From assembly GCF_018128025.1 (NCBI RefSeq), contig NZ_JAGSCS010000007.1, positions 62,001 to 126,000 of the forward strand: DNA of 64,000 nucleotides, given 5' to 3'. Numbering within the stretch: the first letter of the stretch is position 1; each line of letters opens with the position of its first letter. Shown here in pieces: positions 43,989-52,076 of this stretch. Origin of the DNA: Proteiniclasticum sediminis. GTDB taxonomy: Bacteria; Bacillota; Clostridia; Clostridiales; Clostridiaceae. Under the pieces are notes generated by a model. That model made no database searches and was not told the origin of the DNA. It was given only the letters and a program-made list of their open reading frames with translations. The position numbers and the translations under genes are program-made.

Positions 43989-44975
43989 TTAGTATTCCCG
44001 GTCCATATAGGCCCATAAGGGCAGAATGGTTCCTTCTCCTGCAAAGCTTCGATGAAACTCCAGAGGAGAAAGAAGCAAATCGCCGTATCGGGTTTTATGG
44101 CTGAGATTGTAGGTTCGGATTTCTCGTTGAAGGGTGATCTTTAGAAGAGCCAGCGGCTCCCCTTTGGACAAAAGAGGAATCAGGCCGGAAAGGCAGACTT
44201 TGGTGTAGTTTTCGCGAAGGGACTGAATTTCCTTGGGCAGCGCATCACTTTCCATAAAATGCAGCTCCGGATCAAAACCGCTGGTGAGGAGGATCTCATG
44301 TACTTTCTCTTCAAAGAGGCTCTTATTCTTACACTGAAGATTCGCATCCTCCAGGAAACATAAATACCGGGTCTGGAAATTGAGGTTCTGGGCCACAGGC
44401 AGCGCTGCAGCGGTGAGAAGATCCTCGAAGCAGTCCATGGAAAGCTTCTCGTAGAGTCTGGAACAGGCGATCCTGCTTTGGTAGTCAATGATGCTGTAAA
44501 TGTAGAGCGGTCTTTCCTCTTTCCAGTGGCCACAGGAGGTGATGAAGAAAAACCAGCATTCGCCACTGGCAGATCCTTGAAAGGGAAGGGTACCTGGGGA
44601 GGACTGCCGCAGTTTTTTTCGGGAAAACGCCATACGCTGCTCTCTTCGGGAAAGACTGAGGCGCTTCATGATGTTATAGACGGCAGACTCACTGAGATGG
44701 ATATTGATTTCTTCGAGAAGATACTTGATCTCCCTGGGCCCCAGAGCGGGATAGGTTCGGATGAGCTTGAGAAGCTTATCCTCCAGTTCCTTTGGCGTCC
44801 GGTTCTTCGGAGGCTGCACGTTTCTTTGGGAAGAGAGACCCTCCATACCCCCGCGCTCATACCGGCGCAGCCAGCGGTAATAGAGCGTTCTGGAAATGCC
44901 AAATTTCTCGCAGGTGCGGGTGATGCCATGTTTCTGCCCGTGGGCCAGGATATTCTGTTTTTCCTTCGGGTCCAT
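43989..44975 (-). CDS. Transposase/integrase-derived DNA-binding protein, probably domesticated
   Basis: 328 aa. Two N-terminal helix-turn-helix blocks (ITRTCEKFGISRTLYYRWLRRYERGGMEGL and LGPREIKYLLEEINIHLSESAVYNIMKRL) match IS481/IS3-like transposases. The integrase-like core is recognisable (YIYSIIDYQSRIACSRLYEKLS), but the first catalytic Asp region reads GECWFFFITS, so the DDE triad looks broken. There are no visible terminal repeats, and the gene is co-transcribed with an FAD oxidoreductase. That suggests a retained regulator rather than a mobile element. ATG 44975 follows AAAGGA. Divergent from hypB. Confidence 0.7.
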   Translation of the reverse strand: MDPKEKQNILAHGQKHGITRTCEKFGISRTLYYRWLRRYERGGMEGLSSQRNVQPPKNRTPKELEDKLLKLIRTYPALGPREIKYLLEEINIHLSESAVYNIMKRLSLSRREQRMAFSRKKLRQSSPGTLPFQGSASGECWFFFITSCGHWKEERPLYIYSIIDYQSRIACSRLYEKLSMDCFEDLLTAAALPVAQNLNFQTRYLCFLEDANLQCKNKSLFEEKVHEILLTSGFDPELHFMESDALPKEIQSLRENYTKVCLSGLIPLLSKGEPLALLKITLQREIRTYNLSHKTRYGDLLLSPLEFHRSFAGEGTILPLWAYMDREY

Positions 44976-45170
44976 GGAGGCACATCCTTTCATCAACATA
45001 ACTTATCAAAACTTTAACATAATATGCCGCTTTTCTCAATGTAGAAAGAAAATTTTACTTTGGCCCCCTGTGTACAGTTCCTCATTTTTTCGAGATTTAC
45101 AGGGTCTTCTCGTGAGGTGTGCACACTTCGCTAAAGTAATTATTTGTTAAATTCAAAACAAATTGGGCGA

Positions 45171-45199
45171 TTGTTGAAGGTGAAAACGATTGTTATAAT
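45171..45199 (+). promoter_or_regulatory. Promoter of the hypB operon
   Basis: TTGTTG, 17-base spacer, TATAAT. Just upstream an ATTTGTT / AACAAAT inverted repeat (about 45142-45163) could bind a regulator. Confidence 0.6.
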
Positions 45200-45228
45200 C
45201 ATGTCAAATAAAGGGTTGAGGTGTAGAA

Positions 45229-45891
45229 ATGAGTGAGCTGAAAGTCTTTTCCATCAAGAAGAATATTTATGAGGATAATAAGAAGGTTGCCGAGGAAACC
45301 AGAGGATTCCTCAGAGATAAAGGAGCCTTCATGGTGAATGTCATGTCCTCTCCAGGCAGCGGAAAAACCACGACGCTGGTCAGTACCGTGAAGGCACTGC
45401 AGGGGGAAATGAGGATCGGCGTCATTGAAGCCGATGTGGATTCCGATGTGGATGCCCGAACCGTGCAGGAAGCCGGCGCCCGAGCCGTGCAGATGCACAC
45501 CGACGGGCTCTGCCATATCGATGCTACCATGGCCAGGGCCGGGGTGGACGCCTTGGAAGTTTCAGATCTGGATCTGGTGTTTCTGGAGAACATCGGAAAC
45601 CTCATCTGTCCTGTGGGCTATGACACCGGCGCCATGAAGAACATCGCCATTTTGAGCGTACCTGAAGGGGATGACAAACCCCTCAAGTATCCCATGATCT
45701 TCGCCAAGGTGGATGCGCTTCTCATCAGCAAAATGGATGTGATGCCCTACTTTGATTTTGATATGGAAGCCCTGAAGGAAAGGGTATATCACCTGAACCA
45801 AGACATTGAGATCTTCCCTCTCTCGGCAAAGACCGGAGAAGGGATGGATGCCTGGACAAGCTGGCTTAAAAAACAAATGGGAAGGAAGTAG
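45229..45891 (+). CDS. hypB: Nickel-incorporation GTPase HypB
   Basis: 220-aa GTPase that delivers nickel with HypA. G1 motif SSPGSGKTT, EADVDSDVDARTV (switch), FLENIGNLICPVGYD (metal-binding Cys at the nickel/zinc site) and SKMD as the guanine motif. There is no His-rich N-terminal nickel store. It starts a four-gene operon with a large Fe-S flavoprotein, HypA and DUF5692. No hydrogenase structural gene or hypCDEF is in the window, so the nickel client is unknown. Confidence 0.94.
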   Translation: MSELKVFSIKKNIYEDNKKVAEETRGFLRDKGAFMVNVMSSPGSGKTTTLVSTVKALQGEMRIGVIEADVDSDVDARTVQEAGARAVQMHTDGLCHIDATMARAGVDALEVSDLDLVFLENIGNLICPVGYDTGAMKNIAILSVPEGDDKPLKYPMIFAKVDALLISKMDVMPYFDFDMEALKERVYHLNQDIEIFPLSAKTGEGMDAWTSWLKKQMGRK

Positions 45892-45894
45892 GAC

Positions 45895-48669
45895 ATGGCA
45901 AAAAAACAGGAAAAAACAAATTTCAACAAGTCGACGAACTTCAACTTTGCCCTGAACTGGGCCGATGTGGACGGCAGAGCATACCGTCAGGAGATTGTGG
46001 ACCTGGCCAACAAGATCGGCAGAACGAAAGCCGGAACCAGCCGGGAGGCCATTCCCTTTGGGCCGGAGTATTATGCGCTGGCTCCGATTCTTTCGCCCGA
46101 TGAAGCGAAGATCGCCCTTCACGTGGGTTTCCGGGACAAGAAAAGCGCTGAAGAAATCGCGGAAGCTGCCGGAGAGCCCCTAGAAAAAGTCAAGAAAGCG
46201 CTTCAGCATCTGGCCTGGACCGGAGTCACCTTCTGGAACACGGTGGATGGCGTGGATGTTTACTGGCATGACATCTTTGTGCCAGGGCATCTGGAGATGA
46301 TCAACAACAATAAAGAGATCGTGGCGAAGCATCCGGAAGTGGCCGAAGCGTTCTACTACTTCGGCAGCAAGAAAGGACCCATGGCCGCGGGCATCATGCC
46401 CGTGGGCGGAGGACCCATGAGAGTGCTCCCTATCGAGCGCGCCATCGACGGGAACTCCAAGAAAGTCGGATACGAGGAAATCTCCAAACATCTCCAGGAA
46501 GCGCATATCTTCTCTGTGTCGGATTGCTCCTGCAGAACGTCCAGAGAAGCCATGCATGAAGGCTGCGGCCATCTGAAGGAAGAGATGTGCATCCAGCTGG
46601 ACCATGCGGCAGAGTACTACATCAAAACGGGAAGAGGCCGGGAGATCACCCGAGAGGAAGCCTTTGAGATCATCCGGAAGGCGGAGGACAATGGACTCAT
46701 GCACTCCGTGCCCAACCTGGATACGCCAGGGCATACCCATGCCATCTGCAACTGCTGCGGCTGTGGCTGCTACGCCATGAGACTGGCCAATGAGTACTTA
46801 AATAATGACATCGTCCGGTCCAACTACAAATCTGTGGTGGACGAGTCAAAATGCGTTGCCTGCGGTGAGTGTGTGGATGTCTGCCCCACCAATGCCGTCC
46901 GTCTGGGACAGAAGCTCTGCGCAAAGACGCCTTTGGATGAGAAGATCACCAAAATTACCCCAAGAAACACCGAGTGGCAAGAAGACAAGTGGAACAGCGA
47001 TTACCGCGTGAACCGGAAGAACACCCTGGAGTCCGGAACGGCCCCGTGCATCACCAAGTGCCCGGCCCATATTCCCGTACAAGGGTATATTAAGCTGGCT
47101 GCCCAAGGAAAATACACCGAGGCCCTGGAGCTTATCAAGAAGCACAATCCTCTACCGGCGGTTTGTGGAAGAGTCTGTCCAAGACTTTGCGAGGAGGACT
47201 GCACCAGAAGCGCTTATGACGAGGCTGTGGCCGTGGATGACATCAAGAAGTTCATTGCCCAGAAGGATCTGGAGGCAGGCACCCGGTATCTCCCCAAGAA
47301 ACGTCATGACTACAGCCACAAGAAAGTGGCCATCATCGGATCCGGTCCCTCCGGACTCACCTGTGCCTATGATCTGGCCCTGGACGGCTACGATGTGACG
47401 GTCTTTGAAAAAGAGAAGCGTCTGGGGGGCATGCTCACCCTAGGTATTCCTTCCTATCGTCTGGAGAAAGACGTGGTGGAAGCGGAAATCGACGTCATCC
47501 GGGAGATGGGGGTGAAGTTTGAGACAGGGGTGGAGATCGGGAAAGATGTCACCTTGGAAGAGCTCCGAAGGAAAGGCTTCCATGCCTTCTACATCGCCAT
47601 CGGCGCTTCCTTGGGAAGAAATCTCGGTATTCCGGGCGAAGAGCTTCCCGAGGTGATGCATGGCGTGGAGTTCCTGAAGAAGATCAATCTGGGCGAAAAT
47701 CCGGAAGTGTCCGGGAAGGTCGTGGTCATCGGGGGCGGAAATGTGGCCATCGATGTGGCCCGAAGCTCCGTTCGACTTCCCCAGGTGGAGAGCGCTGCGC
47801 TATATTGCCTGGAGCCCAGGTCCTCCATGCCTGCCCATGAGGAAGAAGTGGAGGAAGCCCTTTCTGAGGAAATCTCCATCCACAACAGCTGGGGCCCGGT
47901 GAGGATACTTCATGACGGCGTCAAGGTCACCGGCGTGGAGTTTAAGAAATGCACCTCCATCTTTGATGCGTCTGGAAAATTCTCCCCGGTCTATGATGAG
48001 ACGGACATCATCATGGTATCCTGCGACCATGTCCTCCTTTCTGTGGGACAGACCTACGGCTATGGAGAGCTTCTCGTGGGAGAGGATGTTCTTCTCACGG
48101 AGCGCAGGACCATAAAGGTGGATCCGGTGACGCTGCAGTCCTCCAAAGCGGACATTTTCGCCGGAGGGGATGTGGCCAGCGGACCAAGACTGGCCATCGA
48201 TGCCATTGCCGCCGGAAAAGAAGCGGCCATCTCCATCCATCGATTTGTACAGAAAGGACAGTCTCTGGTCTTTGGACGAGACAACCATGCCTATAAAATG
48301 CTGGACAAGAATAATCTCCAGCAGATCATGGACTATGACGGCACAGAGCGTCAGCGAATCGCGGCCGTTGAAGGACGAATTGCTAAAGATACCTTTAAGG
48401 ATCTGCGAGGCGTTCTCACGGAAGAGCAGATCAAAAAAGAATCCTCCCGATGCCTTGGCTGCGGAGCCAGTAAAGTGGATGAGTATCTGTGCGTCGGCTG
48501 CGGCGCCTGCACCCTGAGATGCAAGTTCGGGGCTATCAGCCTGGAGAGGGTTTACGATGAGAAAGGCTTTGAGCTGGATAAACTGTCAAAAGCCGTCCTG
48601 AAGAATGCCCTCAAGAGAAAAGCGAAGATCACCTTAAATAAGATCAATCCCTTCGTGGAAACCCGATGA
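45895..48669 (+). CDS. Multi-cluster Fe-S flavoprotein with GltD-like reductase domain
   Basis: 924 aa. The N-terminal 200 residues include a winged-helix-like segment and are followed by Cys-rich blocks (VSDCSCRTSREAMHEGCGHLKEEMC, CNCCGCGCY). A ferredoxin cluster CVACGECVDVCP lies at about 320. The GltD-type part starts with CITKCPAHIPVQGY, then CGRVCPRLCEEDC. FAD motif GSGPSGLTCAYDLA is at about 481 and the NAD(P)H motif GGGNVAIDVARS at about 611. A final cluster CLGCGASKVDEYLCVGCGACTLRC is at about 852. GltD-like modules pass electrons from NAD(P)H to clusters. Its place between hypB and hypA suggests it serves or depends on a nickel enzyme, which is inference. Confidence 0.82.
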   Translation: MAKKQEKTNFNKSTNFNFALNWADVDGRAYRQEIVDLANKIGRTKAGTSREAIPFGPEYYALAPILSPDEAKIALHVGFRDKKSAEEIAEAAGEPLEKVKKALQHLAWTGVTFWNTVDGVDVYWHDIFVPGHLEMINNNKEIVAKHPEVAEAFYYFGSKKGPMAAGIMPVGGGPMRVLPIERAIDGNSKKVGYEEISKHLQEAHIFSVSDCSCRTSREAMHEGCGHLKEEMCIQLDHAAEYYIKTGRGREITREEAFEIIRKAEDNGLMHSVPNLDTPGHTHAICNCCGCGCYAMRLANEYLNNDIVRSNYKSVVDESKCVACGECVDVCPTNAVRLGQKLCAKTPLDEKITKITPRNTEWQEDKWNSDYRVNRKNTLESGTAPCITKCPAHIPVQGYIKLAAQGKYTEALELIKKHNPLPAVCGRVCPRLCEEDCTRSAYDEAVAVDDIKKFIAQKDLEAGTRYLPKKRHDYSHKKVAIIGSGPSGLTCAYDLALDGYDVTVFEKEKRLGGMLTLGIPSYRLEKDVVEAEIDVIREMGVKFETGVEIGKDVTLEELRRKGFHAFYIAIGASLGRNLGIPGEELPEVMHGVEFLKKINLGENPEVSGKVVVIGGGNVAIDVARSSVRLPQVESAALYCLEPRSSMPAHEEEVEEALSEEISIHNSWGPVRILHDGVKVTGVEFKKCTSIFDASGKFSPVYDETDIIMVSCDHVLLSVGQTYGYGELLVGEDVLLTERRTIKVDPVTLQSSKADIFAGGDVASGPRLAIDAIAAGKEAAISIHRFVQKGQSLVFGRDNHAYKMLDKNNLQQIMDYDGTERQRIAAVEGRIAKDTFKDLRGVLTEEQIKKESSRCLGCGASKVDEYLCVGCGACTLRCKFGAISLERVYDEKGFELDKLSKAVLKNALKRKAKITLNKINPFVETR

Positions 48670-48681
48670 TGAGGTGTTTCT

Positions 48682-49023
48682 ATGCATGAATTAGGTATAG
48701 TTTATGAGGTGATCCGGGTTGTGGACAGCTTTGTTCTGGAAAACCAGCTGACCAAAGTGGAGAAGATTGTGCTGGAGATCGGGCAGCTCTCCCAGGCCAT
48801 CCCCCGGTTCATCGAGGAATGTTATCCGGCGGCGGTGCACGGCACCGCCTATGAGGAGACAAAACTGGAGATCATCACGTTGCCTGCCATGGGCCGATGC
48901 CATGGCTGCGAAGAAACTTACAACATTGTCACCCACCGCCGTACTTGTCCTGCCTGTGGAGGAAGGGAGTATACCCTTCTCTCCGGGCAGGAGTTTAGCA
49001 TCAAAGAAGTTGTTGCGTATTAG
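48682..49023 (+). CDS. hypA: Hydrogenase/urease nickel-incorporation protein HypA
   Basis: 113-aa nickel metallochaperone. N-terminal MHELGI (Met-His nickel site) and a zinc site with CHGCEETYNIVTHRRTCPACGG (two CxxC pairs). It works with HypB to load nickel. GATGAGGTG precedes the ATG, and the DUF5692 gene follows after 16 bases. Separated from hypB by the Fe-S flavoprotein, an unusual order. Confidence 0.94.
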   Translation: MHELGIVYEVIRVVDSFVLENQLTKVEKIVLEIGQLSQAIPRFIEECYPAAVHGTAYEETKLEIITLPAMGRCHGCEETYNIVTHRRTCPACGGREYTLLSGQEFSIKEVVAY

Positions 49024-49039
49024 TTAGTGAAAGGAGCTT

Positions 49040-49969
49040 ATGATGGGATTTTTATACGAAGGTTTAACGATTGAGAGTTTCCTGGCCCTCGTGGCATTCA
49101 TTGCCGTATTCCTTTTCCTCAATGAGATCAGCAGAAGGTCAAAGACCGTGTCTCTACTGATGTTTGTGCTTCTTCCCGTACTTCTGGCCCTGGGCATCTT
49201 CTTTGGGCCATTGGGTTCCCCCACGGGGAAAACCTGGTTTGGCTGGGTGAAGGTCGTTTCTGCCCTCATCGGCGTCTATGGTTTTCTTCTCATCCGCTTC
49301 ACCAAGCTGGGCACAAAGAAGTTTGCAGCGATTTTCCCCGCCGCCATCCTGTCCATCAACATCGCGGAAGCGGTGTTCCGGGAACTGGAGATCTTTGCCA
49401 CCTATAAGACGCTGACGGTGGATGCAGGAGGAATTGTGGTCCAGGGCGGTCCCTGGAACATTCTCAATGCCATTGCCGGGGTCTTCACCATCATCACCCT
49501 CACCGGGTTTGTGGGCATCCGGGTGTCCAAGGACAAATCCAGAGATATGATCTGGCCGGATATGACCTGGCCTTATGTCATCGGCTATACCCTTTGGAAT
49601 TATGCTTATGTCTACAACTGCATCTCCACCCGATCCCTCTATGCGGGATTTGGGATTTTAACGGCAGCGATCATCGCGGAGTACTTCTTTAAGCGTGGCG
49701 CATGGCTGCAGCATCGAGCACAGATCCTCTCTCTTTATGCCATGTTCTCCCTGTCTGTGGATTTCCAGACGGCCTCCTTTTTCCAGGTGCTGCCGACGTA
49801 CAGCCCAGGAGCCCTCATGTCCTTAAGCATCGTGTCCTTTGTCTTCAATCTGGGCGTGTTCTTCTTCATGGTATATACCATGAGACAAAAGAAGGCCAAC
49901 CCCATAAGACAGGAACTCTATAGGCATACCGATGCCTACAAGAAAACGCTGACCGCCAACGGACTGTAG
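49040..49969 (+). CDS. DUF5692 multi-pass membrane protein
   Basis: 309 aa with about eight hydrophobic helices. The sequence matches DUF5692 (TWPYVIGYTLWNYAYVYNCISTRSLYAGFGILTAAIIAEYF). Function unknown; no transport or catalytic motif stands out. It ends the hypB operon. AAAGGAGCTT precedes the ATG. A role as a membrane partner of the Fe-S flavoprotein or a nickel-related transporter is possible but not shown by sequence. Confidence 0.8.
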   Translation: MMGFLYEGLTIESFLALVAFIAVFLFLNEISRRSKTVSLLMFVLLPVLLALGIFFGPLGSPTGKTWFGWVKVVSALIGVYGFLLIRFTKLGTKKFAAIFPAAILSINIAEAVFRELEIFATYKTLTVDAGGIVVQGGPWNILNAIAGVFTIITLTGFVGIRVSKDKSRDMIWPDMTWPYVIGYTLWNYAYVYNCISTRSLYAGFGILTAAIIAEYFFKRGAWLQHRAQILSLYAMFSLSVDFQTASFFQVLPTYSPGALMSLSIVSFVFNLGVFFFMVYTMRQKKANPIRQELYRHTDAYKKTLTANGL

Positions 49970-50040
49970 ACAAGACTCGTAATGGAAAAAGAAGGCTTCC
50001 GCGGAAGCCTTGGGGTTGATAAGATCAATATTGAAGAGGA

Positions 50041-50068
50041 GGGCACCTGAGGAAGGTGCCCTTTTTTT
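50041..50068 (+). terminator. Terminator of the hypB operon
   Basis: GGGCACCT-GAGGA-AGGTGCCC followed by TTTTTTT. A second hairpin without T-run (AAGGCTTCC/GGAAGCCTT) precedes it at about 49991. Confidence 0.88.
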
Positions 50069-50204
50069 GCCATGAAGGGGCAGGAGAAAGGCAAAGAGAA
50101 GACGAAAGCCTTTAGCCTGGAAGGAGCACAGCAGGATAGAAGGCCGCTGATGTTCCCGGGGTATTTAGACCAGAAACAGACCATGAACCGGAGGAGCTCA
50201 AAGG

Positions 50205-50253
50205 AAAGTCCGTCCTTTTTTCAGGGTGACTCCCCGAAGAAAGGACGGACTTT
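50205..50253. repeat. 49-base hairpin element, copy 2
   Basis: Same element as 42626-42674 with one loop substitution (GACTCC for GAATCC). It lies between the convergent hypB operon and DUF3267 gene, so it can terminate minus-strand transcription. Confidence 0.85.
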
Positions 50254-50267
50254 GTGCAGGGTTCCCC

Positions 50268-50891
50268 TTAGGGCTGGACTTTGTAGAAGGTTTTGGGGCC
50301 CACATTCTGGAGTAGAGCCCCCCGGGGCACCTGGAAGAGGATGAGCAGTACGCCGAGAAGATCGGCGCAGGAGCCCATGGCATTGAGCAGGATGAGAAAA
50401 GCAAGATATGGATTTAGCAGTTGTGTGAAGGTCAAGAGGAGCGGCAGGAGGATGGACAAAAGGAGAAAGGGCAGGAGGGAGATGAGGAGATACCGGGCCT
50501 TGGTCAGGATTTCCTCCGTGGCCACAAAGAGACCCAAGGGGGTGATCCCCCAGTAGGTGCGGCTCTTCCCCGAACGCCGAGGAATGGCTGCCCCATGGAG
50601 GAGCTCATGGAGGGCAAAGAATGCCCCCATCCCCAGGAGGGGAAGAAGGGTCCCGGGACCCAGGGTGAAACTTAAAGCGAACCCGTCCTCCAGGGCCAGC
50701 CCCTGGAGAAGGGAGGGCTGAAGAAAGAGTAGCCAGGCACCGGTAATTAGTGCACTTACGCCCATGAGGGGAAAAGAGAAGAGGAGGATCTTTCCCGGGG
50801 TATCCGGTTCCCTCAGCCCGATCCACCCCTCTTCCCGAAGAAGGGTTTCCCGCTGGGGGTTGGCTGGAGGCAGCTGCTTGATGTATTTCAT
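50268..50891 (-). CDS. DUF3267 putative zincin membrane metalloprotease
   Basis: 207 aa from ATG 50891 (GGGAGCG upstream). Four hydrophobic segments surround FALHELLHGAAIP, whose HExxH-like HELLH is the zinc motif of DUF3267 and related site-2-like families. The C-terminus has NAMGSCADLLGVLLI; the polar Asp there may be the third ligand. Activity is not demonstrated for the family. Monocistronic. Confidence 0.8.
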   Translation of the reverse strand: MKYIKQLPPANPQRETLLREEGWIGLREPDTPGKILLFSFPLMGVSALITGAWLLFLQPSLLQGLALEDGFALSFTLGPGTLLPLLGMGAFFALHELLHGAAIPRRSGKSRTYWGITPLGLFVATEEILTKARYLLISLLPFLLLSILLPLLLTFTQLLNPYLAFLILLNAMGSCADLLGVLLILFQVPRGALLQNVGPKTFYKVQP

Positions 50892-51104
50892 GGGGTAACG
50901 CTCCCTTCGCAAAGAAATCCGCATTTTCCCTCATTTTGGCACAGATGGAGAAAGATTGCAAAGGGTTCAAGGTTCCGTGGAGGTTAACTCTTCGACTTCT
51001 CCCGGTTTCTCCCGGACAGAAGGGCTACTGAGGAGGGGGCTCCCTGTGGTATAGTGAAAGGAGAAGGGGACCCCAAAAGGGATAACCCCATAAAGGAGTA
51101 GCCC

Positions 51105-52073
51105 ATGAACCTTTTTCGAAAAATCCTCTTGAAAGCCAGCAGCAATTTTCCCCTCGACATGAAAGAAGATTACCCTTGGGTGCGAAAGGTTCAGCGCATG
51201 CTCTACAAGGAGCGGATGCTTCCTAAGGGCGTCATGGATCGAAAAATCCCCCGGGATGACGAAGACTACGGCGTTCCCGTGCGGATCTTCTATCCCCAGG
51301 GAAAGCGAAAACCAGGGGCCATACTCTACTTTCACGGGGGTGGCTGGGTCATTGGCGATATCGCCACCTACACCCCGGCCTGTATGAATTTGGCAGAAGC
51401 CACGGGACGGGTGGTCTATTCCGTGGATTACCGGCTGGCGCCGGAATATTCCTACCCCACGGGCCTCATGGACTGCTATCAGGTGGCGGAGCGGCTGCTT
51501 CAGCAGCCTTCTTTGATTCATCTGTCCCAGCCTTCCGACCTGATTCTCATGGGGGATTCCGCCGGCGGTAATCTGGCGGCGGTGGTCTCCATGATGCTTC
51601 GGGATCAGGGGAAGCCCCTGCCCGGAAAGCAGGTTCTCCTCTATCCCGCCACCTACTGGGATCATTCCCCGGATTCTGTCTTTGATTCCGTGAAAACCTA
51701 TGGGGAGGAGTACGGGCTCACCTGGCAGCGTATTGAAGACTACATGACCCTCTATGTGCCGGATGCCGCCCTTCGGCAGACCCCCCAGGTGTCGCCCATC
51801 ATGGCGCCGGATCTTTCCCGTCTTCCGGAAACCTTGGTGATCACGGCGGAGTATGATCCGCTCCGGGACGAGGGGGAAGCCTATGGAAGGCTCCTCCAGG
51901 AGGCAGGGGTATCGGCAAAAATTGTCCGGATTCCCGATGCCATCCATGGATTCATTACCTTTCCCAAAATCAGTTCATCCCTCACCGCAGCCTACGGCGC
52001 CATTAATGCCTTTTTAGAGGAAACTTCCCCGGGGGAGAACGCTGATTCATCCACATCAATCAAGGAGGGTTAA
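51105..52073 (+). CDS. Alpha/beta hydrolase (HSL-type esterase)
   Basis: 322 aa. The HSL-family oxyanion motif YFHGGGWVIGD, nucleophile elbow GDSAGGN, acid in EYDPLRDEGEAYG and the catalytic His in DAIHGF are all present. An ester of unknown type is the likely substrate. AAAGGAG precedes the ATG. The next gene starts three bases later, followed by a DUF6320 gene that overlaps it, so the three are one unit. Confidence 0.92.
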   Translation: MNLFRKILLKASSNFPLDMKEDYPWVRKVQRMLYKERMLPKGVMDRKIPRDDEDYGVPVRIFYPQGKRKPGAILYFHGGGWVIGDIATYTPACMNLAEATGRVVYSVDYRLAPEYSYPTGLMDCYQVAERLLQQPSLIHLSQPSDLILMGDSAGGNLAAVVSMMLRDQGKPLPGKQVLLYPATYWDHSPDSVFDSVKTYGEEYGLTWQRIEDYMTLYVPDAALRQTPQVSPIMAPDLSRLPETLVITAEYDPLRDEGEAYGRLLQEAGVSAKIVRIPDAIHGFITFPKISSSLTAAYGAINAFLEETSPGENADSSTSIKEG

Positions 52074-52076
52074 GCC

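Noticed and set aside
45229-49969. A hydrogenase or urease operon
   Set aside because: Only hypA and hypB chaperones are present. No nickel-enzyme subunit is encoded in the window.
50072-50344. 90-codon plus-strand frame after the hypB operon
   Set aside because: Reads through a terminator-like hairpin repeat, has no RBS and overlaps the DUF3267 gene's 3' end.
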